Origin: Thermoplasmata archaeon
Lineage (GTDB): Archaea; Thermoplasmatota; E2; UBA9212
Direction: 5' to 3'
DNA: 7,303 nucleotides
Assembly (NCBI GenBank): GCA_013329495.1
Contig: DUKC01000072.1
Location: forward strand, 1 to 7,303
Position 1 is the stretch's first letter, and each line of letters opens with the position of its first letter. Position numbers and translations under genes: made by a program. The notes under the pieces were generated by a model that worked only from the letters and a program-made list of their open reading frames with translations, searched no databases and had not been told where the DNA came from. Shown piece by piece: positions 1 to 6,000 of this stretch.

Positions 1-72
1 GACCAACAATTCACCTCTCTCTTTCTCTTCCGGAAAAAGCTCCTTATGAAACCCAAGAGATTGCAAAAACAT
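1..72 (-). CDS. Possible N-terminal fragment of an unidentified gene, cut by the window edge
   Basis: Reading the minus strand from an ATG at 72-70, 24 codons stay open to the window edge. The product starts MFLQSLGFHKELFPEEKERG and is rich in charged residues, as expected of a soluble protein. I do not recognise it. The bases just before the ATG are TTGAGG, and a GGAGGG lies about 19 bases upstream, so there is no well-spaced Shine-Dalgarno site. A TATA-like TTTTAAAAA on the minus strand near 165-173 could serve it and would give a leader of roughly 70 bases. The gene would be divergent from prf1. Twenty-four open codons are weak evidence, so this could be a chance ORF. Confidence 0.35.
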   Translation of the reverse strand, partial: MFLQSLGFHKELFPEEKERGELLV

Positions 73-162
73 CCTCAAACACTTTTTTAGCCCTCCAGAT
101 TAGCTCCAGGACCTGATATCCCCCTACCTGTTTTCGCTCTCTTTAACAATCAGAGGCGGTCT

Positions 163-188
163 GTTTTTAAAACCACTCGAGTTTTTAA
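163..188. repeat. Palindrome and short direct repeat between divergent starts
   Basis: GTTTTTAA occurs twice (163-170 and 181-188), 18 bases apart. Between the copies is a perfect 8-base palindrome ACTCGAGT (175-182), and AAAAC (169-173) is an inverted match of GTTTT (181-185). The AT-rich blocks could be TATA elements for either direction. The symmetry could equally be a regulator site. No function can be assigned from sequence alone. Confidence 0.35.
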
Positions 189-223
189 TCTCCCTTTTAT
201 CCCGAAGGCAGGTAAGTGCAACA

Positions 224-232
224 TTAAAATAT
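224..232 (+). promoter_or_regulatory. Probable TATA box for prf1
   Basis: TTAAAATAT, centred near 228, resembles an archaeal TATA box. The usual spacing of about 26 bases puts transcription start near 251-256, leaving a leader of roughly 60 bases before prf1. That predicted start coincides with the base of the leader hairpin at 251-297. No TATA-like sequence lies about 26 bases before the prf1 ATG, so prf1 is unlikely to be leaderless. Confidence 0.5.
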
Positions 233-250
233 GGGAAGGGTAATACTAGG

Positions 251-297
251 GATACCCTCAGAAATGAGAGGAAGTCTCGACGCTCGATGAGAGTATC
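251..297 (+). promoter_or_regulatory. Structured 5' leader of prf1 mRNA (candidate cis-acting RNA)
   Basis: GATACCCTCA (251-260) can pair with TGAGAGTATC (288-297). This gives nine base pairs with one C-A mismatch at 256/292. Inside it, TGAGA (265-269) can pair with TCTCG (275-279, the closing pair a wobble) around a five-base loop. Alternatives exist: CTCA-GAAA-TGAG (257-268, a GNRA tetraloop) and TCGA-CGC-TCGA (277-287). The competing helices would allow two states. The element begins at the predicted transcription start and ends 15 bases before the prf1 ATG. I recognise no known riboswitch or leader family. Confidence 0.45.
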
Positions 298-312
298 AAC
301 TTAACAGAAAGG

Positions 313-1548
313 ATGAATATGACTGAGCTAACTCAGAGAGAAGAATACAACCTGAAAAGAACGCTCAAAGAGCTTGACGGACTCAAAGGTAGGCATACTG
401 AGCTTATTTCACTCTATGTACCCCCTGACAAGCAGATAAGTGAAGTAACAGCATATCTTAAAAATGAGCTTTCCCAGTCCTCCAACATCAAGTCAAAAAC
501 GACGAGAAAAAACGTTATGGGTGCCATCGAATCCATAATGTCCAGATTAAAAGCATTCAAGGAGGTTCCTGAAACTGGAATAGCGTTCTTTGTAGGGACG
601 ATAACCCTGGGACCGAACCAGACCAAAATGATTGCCAACCTCATTCAACCTCCCCAGCCCCTCTCCACCTTTCTTTACAGATGCGACTCTTCATTCTATC
701 TGGATCCGCTGAAGGAACAGCTCAGCAAGAAGCCTGTTTATGGTCTGTTGCTTATAGACCGAAGAGAATGCACGATAGGCAAACTTCAGGGCGGAACAGT
801 AGAAACAATCGATTATCTCACGTCCAGAGTTCCCGGAAAGCACGGGAGAGGGGGTCAGAGTCAACATCGGTTTGAAAGACTCATCGAGATTGCCGCACAC
901 GAATGGTTTGTTAAATGCGGAGGGAAAGCCTCAGAAATCTTTTTGGATGGGGAAGTAAAAGGCGTGTTGGTTGGGGGACCCGGTCCGACAAAGGAATATT
1001 TTACCGAGGGCAACTATCTAGATTACCAGGTGGCACAAAAAGTAATTGGTAGCTTTGATACGGGCTACACCGATGAATATGGTTTAAAAGAGTTAGTCCA
1101 GGTTGCGAGCAGAAGCCTGGAAAACTTAGAGCTGGCAAAGGAAAAGCGATTGATGGACAGGTTCCTGAAAGAAGTCAGGAAAGATAAGGGGCTAGTGGTT
1201 TATGGATTGAAATCAATTCGTTCCGCTTTAGCTGAGGGGAAAATCGATATATTGTTGATATCCGAAGAAATGCATGGCTATTTCTTGACTGTTAAGTGCA
1301 ACCAGTGCGGTTCAATGCAAGAAACAATAACAAAATCAAGCGATTTAGATAACTTCTCGCTCGACTGCAAGAAGTGCGACGGCGAAGGCACCATGGTCAT
1401 TCAGGAAAAGAAAGATTTGATAGACGAACTCGCAGATCTTGCAGAAAAATTTAACACAGAGATCGAGTTCATCTCTCCCGCTACAGAGGAAGGCGAAACA
1501 CTGGTCCAAACTTTTGGTGGAATTGTCGGGATTTTGAGGTATAGGTAG
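313..1548 (+). CDS. prf1: Peptide chain release factor aRF1 (archaeal eRF1-type)
   Basis: This class I release factor recognises all three stop codons in the ribosomal A site and triggers hydrolysis of the peptidyl-tRNA, acting with GTP-bound aEF1A and then ABCE1 for recycling. At 411 residues it has normal archaeal length. Domain 1 carries the stop-codon motifs NIKS (58-61) and YxCxxxF (122-128). Domain 2 carries the catalytic GGQ (180-182) within KHGRGGQSQHRF. Domain 3 has two Cys pairs (C329/C332 and C352/C355) that look like a zinc ribbon, and ends in the typical GGIVGILRYR. The start is uncertain by two codons. AGG at 310-312 touches the ATG at 313 but is well spaced (6 bases) for the ATG at 319, so the protein may begin at M3. 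The gene appears monocistronic, ends in TAG and converges on pus10. The assignment is secure. Confidence 0.97.
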   Translation: MNMTELTQREEYNLKRTLKELDGLKGRHTELISLYVPPDKQISEVTAYLKNELSQSSNIKSKTTRKNVMGAIESIMSRLKAFKEVPETGIAFFVGTITLGPNQTKMIANLIQPPQPLSTFLYRCDSSFYLDPLKEQLSKKPVYGLLLIDRRECTIGKLQGGTVETIDYLTSRVPGKHGRGGQSQHRFERLIEIAAHEWFVKCGGKASEIFLDGEVKGVLVGGPGPTKEYFTEGNYLDYQVAQKVIGSFDTGYTDEYGLKELVQVASRSLENLELAKEKRLMDRFLKEVRKDKGLVVYGLKSIRSALAEGKIDILLISEEMHGYFLTVKCNQCGSMQETITKSSDLDNFSLDCKKCDGEGTMVIQEKKDLIDELADLAEKFNTEIEFISPATEEGETLVQTFGGIVGILRYR

Positions 1549-1562
1549 AAATTATTTTAGCA

Positions 1563-1582
1563 GCATCGCTTTTTTTGGATGC
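1563..1582 (+). terminator. T-rich hairpin, probable terminator of prf1
   Basis: GCATC (1563-1567) and GATGC (1578-1582) form a perfect five-pair stem whose loop contains a run of seven T (1570-1576). It lies 15 bases after the prf1 stop. Archaeal termination depends mainly on T-runs, so the T7 is the stronger part of the evidence. More T-rich sequence follows to about 1640. No comparable T-run serves pus10 on the minus strand here. Confidence 0.5.
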
Positions 1583-1649
1583 CCTTCCAATTCCAAATCA
1601 TAAAGCTTTTCTTTGCACTTTCTCTTCCAGCGATTTTTCTATAAACTTC

Positions 1650-2936
1650 CTATCGTTTTGAAGCCTGAGAATCTTCAAATCCTGTCACATCAAGCTCCTT
1701 CACCTTTGAATCAACGCCCAGCATCTCTGACAGGCTTGGCTTCGTTCTGCCTGAGTCCCCATTAATCAGTTCTTTTATGTACGTTCCTCCCTCACACTTA
1801 ATTTCGAAGCTTGCACTTTTTTTCTTATACTTCAAAAGCTTAACTTCATGCACCTTCCGTTCTCTTACCAAGTCTCCTCTTCTGTGCAAGACTCTCGTCG
1901 GCGTCCTTTGTTTTATACTCACGCCTTTTAGATGTTCTAAAGTGCTGCGAATCTCCTTCTCCCCCACCTCTCTTTCAAATTCGACCTCACATCTGTATGT
2001 TTTGTTAGCCCTCCACGATTTGATTCGGATCACCTCTTCCTTATCAGCAAATCCGAGTTCGCTGACCCCGACCTTGCTCCCCTTGTTTATCTCTTCCTCT
2101 ATCTTCTTCAGGTCTATTGTTCTTCTCTTCGGTTCCTTGATTTCCAATATAAAAGGCCGGCCATTCCCAAGCATCCTTACGTCTATGTCCTCTCTTCCCG
2201 CACCATGAAACTTCTCATTGGATCCTTCCAAAACCTTCAAAAAAGGCTCCGCAATTATCTCCTCCACACTCTCCCCGTACATCTTCCCAGTGTATCCGCA
2301 TCTCTCGCAGCCTCTTCCCCCGCATTTTCTGCACGGCCATTTTGTCTGGGGGATTCCCCTTACATATTTTTTGTATCTTCCGTAGATAAAGACCGATCTT
2401 ACGCTGAGCTTAACCTTTTTTGATGGAATGTCGAGCGTGAAGACGATGTCAGGATTCTCAAAGTCTGGCTCTTTTTCGCTCAACTCGCATATCCTCTTTC
2501 CAACTTCCCTGTTCAAGTCTGCCTTGATACTTTCGGCATATGGGACTCCTATCTTTTCTCGAATGTACTCTTCCTTCTTGAAAAGCTCTTCAGAAAGGTG
2601 CGTTCCCGCTAAGAATGAGTTGTATTCATAAGGCACCGACCTTTCAATGCACATCCTGGCCCATTCGTCAACCTCATTGAAAAGACCTCCACACACCCAG
2701 CACACCTCTCCCTCCCCATAGTCAAGATGCATACCCTCAAAGCCCGCTTTGTTTCCCTCCCTGCACAACATAAAATAATTTTTTATACTCCTTCCCCGCT
2801 CGAGGTTCCCCATGCCGCAGCAAAGTGCTGAAAATTGCCTTCCCAGACACCTGTCACACACGTATCCTTCTTTGAACATCTTTCCTGCAGTTCGAAAAAC
2901 CCCTCCGCACTCTTCGTTATCTCCCGTCTTTTCCAT
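1650..2936 (-). CDS. pus10: tRNA pseudouridine synthase Pus10 (archaeal Psi54/Psi55)
   Basis: In archaea Pus10 makes pseudouridine at position 55, and often 54, of the tRNA T-arm, in place of bacterial TruB. With the ATG at 2936 the protein has 428 residues, normal for the archaeal family. The N-terminal region has the Cys pairs C27/C30 and C79/C82, expected to bind zinc. A second cluster, C202/C205/C210/C213, sits in CRKCGGRGCERCGYTGK. The catalytic region is GREDIDVRMLGNGRPF with the nucleophile at about D250. The C-terminal GDSGRTKPSLSEMLG is typical of the family. The frame can be extended to a TTG at 2951 (433 residues). I prefer the ATG because the TATA-like box at 2961-2969 would start transcription at about 2938-2940, downstream of the TTG. 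The gene ends in TAG, converges on prf1 and diverges from argS. Confidence 0.94.
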   Translation of the reverse strand: MEKTGDNEECGGVFRTAGKMFKEGYVCDRCLGRQFSALCCGMGNLERGRSIKNYFMLCREGNKAGFEGMHLDYGEGEVCWVCGGLFNEVDEWARMCIERSVPYEYNSFLAGTHLSEELFKKEEYIREKIGVPYAESIKADLNREVGKRICELSEKEPDFENPDIVFTLDIPSKKVKLSVRSVFIYGRYKKYVRGIPQTKWPCRKCGGRGCERCGYTGKMYGESVEEIIAEPFLKVLEGSNEKFHGAGREDIDVRMLGNGRPFILEIKEPKRRTIDLKKIEEEINKGSKVGVSELGFADKEEVIRIKSWRANKTYRCEVEFEREVGEKEIRSTLEHLKGVSIKQRTPTRVLHRRGDLVRERKVHEVKLLKYKKKSASFEIKCEGGTYIKELINGDSGRTKPSLSEMLGVDSKVKELDVTGFEDSQASKR

Positions 2937-2960
2937 CCTATTTTTTCTCAAATTGCAGGA

Positions 2961-2969
2961 TGTATTTAG
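2961..2969 (-). promoter_or_regulatory. Probable TATA box for pus10
   Basis: On the minus strand this reads CTAAATACA, preceded by the A-rich stretch AAAAAGATACAA. Its centre is about 29 bases before the ATG at 2936, so the transcript should begin two to four bases before the ATG. That makes the mRNA essentially leaderless. The match to a TATA consensus is moderate. Confidence 0.45.
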
Positions 2970-3034
2970 TTGTATCTTTTTCTGCCACGCGAAGAACGCT
3001 CCCTCATGTGCAAAAGTGTTAGTTCATTTTAAGC

Positions 3035-3055
3035 TTGAGAGCTCAATTTTTTGAG
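3035..3055. repeat. TTGAG/CTCAA/TTGAG symmetric element in the pus10-argS divergent region
   Basis: TTGAG (3035-3039), CTCAA (3042-3046) and TTGAG (3051-3055) lie in a row. The middle copy is complementary to both flanking copies, with spacers of two and four bases. In RNA the second pair would make a five-pair hairpin with a TTTT loop. In DNA this could be an operator between two divergent genes. It lies about 100 bases before either start, far from both TATA boxes, so any role is speculative. Confidence 0.3.
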
Positions 3056-3117
3056 TTGGAAGCCTTCACCCCAGTTTTTGTGGAAAAGCTTTTGCCAATT
3101 CAGCTATCATTCCGCAT

Positions 3118-3128
3118 AAATTATTTAA
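3118..3128 (+). promoter_or_regulatory. TATA box of the argS-taw1 operon
   Basis: AAATTATTTAA, centred near 3123, is followed 30 bases later by the argS ATG. The usual spacing gives transcription start near 3149, hence a leader of only about four bases. The sequence before the ATG (CACCTAATACT) has no Shine-Dalgarno site, which fits leaderless translation. Confidence 0.6.
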
Positions 3129-3152
3129 CCCCAAAGGCGCTCACCTAATACT

Positions 3153-4904
3153 ATGGAATTTTTACCGTTCAAGGAATTTACAGAAGAAGCAGGTAACCTG
3201 ATAAGACGTGCTTTAGAGGAGCTTAAAATTGATGCAGAACCCATTCTAGAAACGCCCCCTTCGGGAATCGCTGACCTGGCTCTTCCAACTTATCCTCTCA
3301 TTCCAATAGCTAGGCAAATGAAGATCGAGGACATAACAGGGCTTCTCTACAAAAAGATAAATGAATTGTTGAATAAACTGGGCAGAGGATGGATTAAAGA
3401 AGTGGAGCGCAAGGGGGTCTACCTAAACTTTCAAATAGACCAGGCGAAGCTGACGAAAAAAACGCTTGAAGAAGTTTTATCGAGCGGAGAAACCTACGGC
3501 AATTTGTCTCCTAAAAAAGAGACGATTTTGCTTGAACACACCTCAGCAAATCCGAGCGGGCCATTGCACATCGGCAGAGCGAGAAATCCGATAATAGGCG
3601 ACACCCTGGTGAGGATTTTGAGGGCCGCAGGATACGAGGTCAACGCCCAATTTTACGTTGATGACGTTGGGAAGCAGGTAGCAATCCTCACCTGGGCCAC
3701 AAGAAACCTGTCCGAAGAGAGTCTGCCTCCCTGCAGCAGGGACAAGCCAGGTTACAGGCTCGTGAGATACTATCAAAAGGCCAGTCAGCTGATGCTGGGC
3801 CAGGAACGTGTTGCTGAGGGGATCAATGAACTCGTCAGATCGTTCGAAAACGTCGAAGAAAAATCTCTAGCCGAGGCAAAGCGTTCCTATCAGCCCGTGC
3901 TTGACGGAGTACTCGAGTCTCTGGAGAAGATAAACGTTGGATTCAATTCATTTGCACACGAGTCCGCGATGATAAAGAGCGGTCTAACCCAGGAAGTGAT
4001 AGGGAAGCTAAAGCAGAGCTCGTTTGCGGGGCATGAGGATTCCGCCTGGTATCTGGAACTGAAAGAATTTGGGATAAAGGGGAAAGACACGAAATTCTAC
4101 TTCACCCGGAGAGATGGAACCTCTCTCTACACCACTCGAGACATAGCTTACCATCTCTGGAAGGCAGGGCAGGCCGATCACCTGATCAACGTTCTTGGGG
4201 AAGATCACAAATTAGAGGCAAGACAGGTAGAAATAGCCCTGGACCTGCTTAAGGTTAAACGCAAGCCCAAGACCGTCTTTTACGCTTTCGTGTCATTGGC
4301 TGAAGGGAGAATGTCAACCAGGAAGGGAAGAGTCGTTTATCTCGATGATCTGATCGACGAGGCGGTAGCCTTGGCCTACCAGGAAGTAAAGAAAAGGAGG
4401 GGGGAAGATCTGAGCGAAACCCAGCTTAGGGAGATTGCAGAACTTGTGGGGATAGGCGCAATAAGGTACAACATCGTCAAAGTCCAACCTGAAAAAGCGA
4501 TAAGATTCAAGTGGGAGGAAGCCCTGAATTTTGATGGGGATTCCGCTCCATTCATCCAATACGCACACGCAAGATGCAGATCCATCCTGAAAAAGGCGGG
4601 CAATTCTGTTAGGATAGGCAACCCCAACTATACCCTACTTTCACACCCTATGGAAACCGCTTTAGTTAAAAAAATCGCAAGATTTCCAGAGCTTGTGAAG
4701 ACGATGGCAGAAAACAACAGACCAAACCTGATGGCAGGCTATGCTTTCGAGCTCGCAACCCTGCTCAATCAGTTCTACAGAGACTGCAGGGTCGTTAGCT
4801 CTGGAAAGTTTGAGGCTCCGAGACTGGAACTTGTCAAGGCAGTCGCCCAGACGTTAAAAAACTCACTCGCTTTGTTGGGAATTTCTGCCCCAGATTATAT
4901 GTAG
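3153..4904 (+). CDS. argS: Arginyl-tRNA synthetase (class Ia)
   Basis: ArgRS charges tRNA-Arg with arginine using ATP in the cytoplasm, and needs bound tRNA for amino acid activation. The 583 residues are a full-length enzyme. The N-terminal region (about 1-100) matches the ArgRS-specific Add-1 tRNA-binding domain. The Rossmann catalytic core follows, with SANPSGPLHIGRARN carrying the HIGH-type signature HIGR (139-142). YVDDVGKQ (168-175) and GEDHKLEARQ (349-358) are further family motifs. MSTRKG (387-392) occupies the KMSKS position. The C-terminal DALR anticodon-binding domain includes SAPFIQYAHARCRSILKK (464-481), and the protein ends LLGISAPDYM, close to the family's usual end. The ATG is fixed by the TATA spacing. 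taw1 follows 13 bases after the TAG stop. No key residue is missing. Confidence 0.98.
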   Translation: MEFLPFKEFTEEAGNLIRRALEELKIDAEPILETPPSGIADLALPTYPLIPIARQMKIEDITGLLYKKINELLNKLGRGWIKEVERKGVYLNFQIDQAKLTKKTLEEVLSSGETYGNLSPKKETILLEHTSANPSGPLHIGRARNPIIGDTLVRILRAAGYEVNAQFYVDDVGKQVAILTWATRNLSEESLPPCSRDKPGYRLVRYYQKASQLMLGQERVAEGINELVRSFENVEEKSLAEAKRSYQPVLDGVLESLEKINVGFNSFAHESAMIKSGLTQEVIGKLKQSSFAGHEDSAWYLELKEFGIKGKDTKFYFTRRDGTSLYTTRDIAYHLWKAGQADHLINVLGEDHKLEARQVEIALDLLKVKRKPKTVFYAFVSLAEGRMSTRKGRVVYLDDLIDEAVALAYQEVKKRRGEDLSETQLREIAELVGIGAIRYNIVKVQPEKAIRFKWEEALNFDGDSAPFIQYAHARCRSILKKAGNSVRIGNPNYTLLSHPMETALVKKIARFPELVKTMAENNRPNLMAGYAFELATLLNQFYRDCRVVSSGKFEAPRLELVKAVAQTLKNSLALLGISAPDYM

Positions 4905-4917
4905 AACGGATAAAACG

Positions 4918-5850
4918 ATGAGAGAAGAAGTCAGGGCACTGCTAAAGAAACAGCATTACGCCCTCGTTGGCAATCACTCGGGTGTCAAACTCTGCCACTG
5001 GCTAAAAAAGTCTTTGCTTTCAGGCCGGCTGTGCTACAAGCACGATTTCTACGGGATCACCTCGCACAGATGCTTGCAATTCTCCCCAACAATAAATCAT
5101 TGTACTCAAAAATGCGTGTTCTGTTGGAGATTTCAAGGGTACACAGAGTCCAAGGTTGAGAACCCTGAAGATCCCAAAACTTTGCTGGACCAAGCAATTG
5201 AGGCGCAAAAGAAATTGCTTACAGGCTTTAAAGGAAATGAAAAGTGCGATCTCAGGCGATGGGAAGAAGCCAACAAACCCCAGCACCTTGCGTGCTCTTT
5301 GGTCGGTGAGCCTACCCTGTATCCTTATCTATCTGAACTGTTTGAGGAGTGCCATCGAAGAGGGATGACTACTTTTTTAGTCACTAATGGTACAAATCCA
5401 AAAGCAATTAAAGAACTGGATACCCTCCCAAGCCAGCTGTACGTAACTGTTGCGGCACCAAACAAAGAAATCTATAGGAATCTCTGCAGACCCCTGATAA
5501 GTGATGGGTGGGAAAGGCTGATGCAAACCCTGGAGTTGCTTCCCTCTCTGAACACGAGAACAGTCATCCGACATACTCTCGTTGATGGATGGAATCTCGA
5601 TGGGTGGGTCGATGCGTACGTGAGGCTGGACTCAAAAGCAGATCCCTTGTTTATCGAGCCAAAAGGCTACGTGTTTGTAGGGGGATCAAGGCAAAGACTC
5701 TCTATAAATGAGATGCCGCCTCATCAAAAGATTCGTGAATTTGGTTCCAGAATGGCCCAAAAGATTGGTTATGAACTAATCATGGAGCGGGAGGATTCGC
5801 GGGTCGTCCTTCTAACCAAAGACAAGAGCAGGATGAAGTTAGTCCAATAA
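4918..5850 (+). CDS. taw1: tRNA 4-demethylwyosine synthase Taw1 (radical SAM)
   Basis: Taw1 builds the tricyclic imidazopurine of wyosine derivatives at G37 of tRNA-Phe, condensing N1-methylguanosine with two carbons of pyruvate. It acts after Trm5 and before Taw2 or Taw3. The radical-SAM cluster is C62-X3-C66-X2-C69 (CTQKCVFCW). C26, C39 and C52 are placed as in the known archaeal enzymes, where they bind a second 4Fe-4S cluster. K41 sits where the lysine proposed to form a Schiff base with pyruvate lies. GEP (130-132, in LVGEPTLYPYL), VTNGT (155-159) and EPKGYVFVGGSRQRL (247-261) are conserved core and tRNA-site motifs. At 310 residues it has the archaeal stand-alone length, without the flavodoxin domain of eukaryotic TYW1. 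The exact cysteine numbering supports the ATG at 4918. No clear Shine-Dalgarno is present, so translation probably depends on argS. Confidence 0.96.
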   Translation: MREEVRALLKKQHYALVGNHSGVKLCHWLKKSLLSGRLCYKHDFYGITSHRCLQFSPTINHCTQKCVFCWRFQGYTESKVENPEDPKTLLDQAIEAQKKLLTGFKGNEKCDLRRWEEANKPQHLACSLVGEPTLYPYLSELFEECHRRGMTTFLVTNGTNPKAIKELDTLPSQLYVTVAAPNKEIYRNLCRPLISDGWERLMQTLELLPSLNTRTVIRHTLVDGWNLDGWVDAYVRLDSKADPLFIEPKGYVFVGGSRQRLSINEMPPHQKIREFGSRMAQKIGYELIMEREDSRVVLLTKDKSRMKLVQ

Positions 5851-5853
5851 CTC

Positions 5854-5859
5854 TTTTTT
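5854..5859 (+). terminator. T-run after taw1
   Basis: Six T residues begin three bases after the taw1 TAA. Archaeal RNA polymerase stops at T-runs of this kind without needing a hairpin, and none lies directly upstream. It probably ends the argS-taw1 transcript, perhaps incompletely. Confidence 0.45.
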
Positions 5860-5887
5860 GATTGTAAATTCCAGGCACAACCCCTCC

Positions 5888-5935
5888 AGTTGTTTGGTGT
5901 CTGCCCTTCTTTATTTCACCGGCAGAGGAACAATT
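5888..5935. other. Possible RNA hairpin between taw1 and the small ORF
   Basis: AGTTGTT (5888-5894) can pair with AACAATT (5929-5935; one wobble pair) and TCTGCC (5900-5905) with GGCAGA (5921-5926). Together these make 13 pairs with an asymmetric internal loop (TGGTG opposite GG) and a 15-base apical loop. GGTG (5896-5899) could alternatively pair with CACC (5917-5920). It lies after the T-run of taw1 and before the promoter of the next gene. It matches no RNA family I know and may be chance pairing. Confidence 0.3.
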
Positions 5936-5963
5936 CTTGGGATGCCACCTTTTGACTGACTAA

Positions 5964-5978
5964 GGAAAGTTTAAATAT
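5964..5978 (+). promoter_or_regulatory. BRE and TATA box of the 54-residue ORF
   Basis: GGAAAG (5964-5969) is a good purine-rich BRE and is followed directly by TTTAAATAT (5970-5978), the best TATA box in the window. The TATA centre at 5974 is 27 bases from the A of the ATG at 6001. The predicted transcript therefore starts at, or one base before, the start codon, giving a leaderless mRNA. Confidence 0.7.
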
Positions 5979-6000
5979 CTCCCCAAACAAAGTATAAATT

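Noticed and set aside
266..311. Resemblance to RNase P RNA conserved regions: GAGAGGAAGTC near 266-276 and ACAGAAA near 304-310
   Set aside because: The two blocks are under 50 bases apart, far too close for any known RNase P RNA, and the rest of the P4 helix and specificity domain is absent. The match is short enough to be chance.
1777..3054. Long open frames on the plus strand opposite pus10 (for example 1777-2208 and 2812-3054)
   Set aside because: They are antisense shadows of pus10, giving Ser/Leu/Phe-rich products without recognisable motifs; the pus10 frame has clear family motifs.
3035..3055. Intrinsic terminator from the CTCAA-TTTT-TTGAG hairpin
   Set aside because: No gene on either strand ends nearby; the element lies between two divergent starts.
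5896..5926. H-type pseudoknot from GGTG/CACC and TCTGCC/GGCAGA
   Set aside because: The two stems cross with no connecting loop bases on either side, so they cannot form together; at best they are alternatives.
5991..5999. Second TATA-like sequence (AGTATAAAT) directly before the ATG at 6001
   Set aside because: It would start RNA about 20 bases inside the small ORF, and it lacks the BRE of the upstream TATA box.
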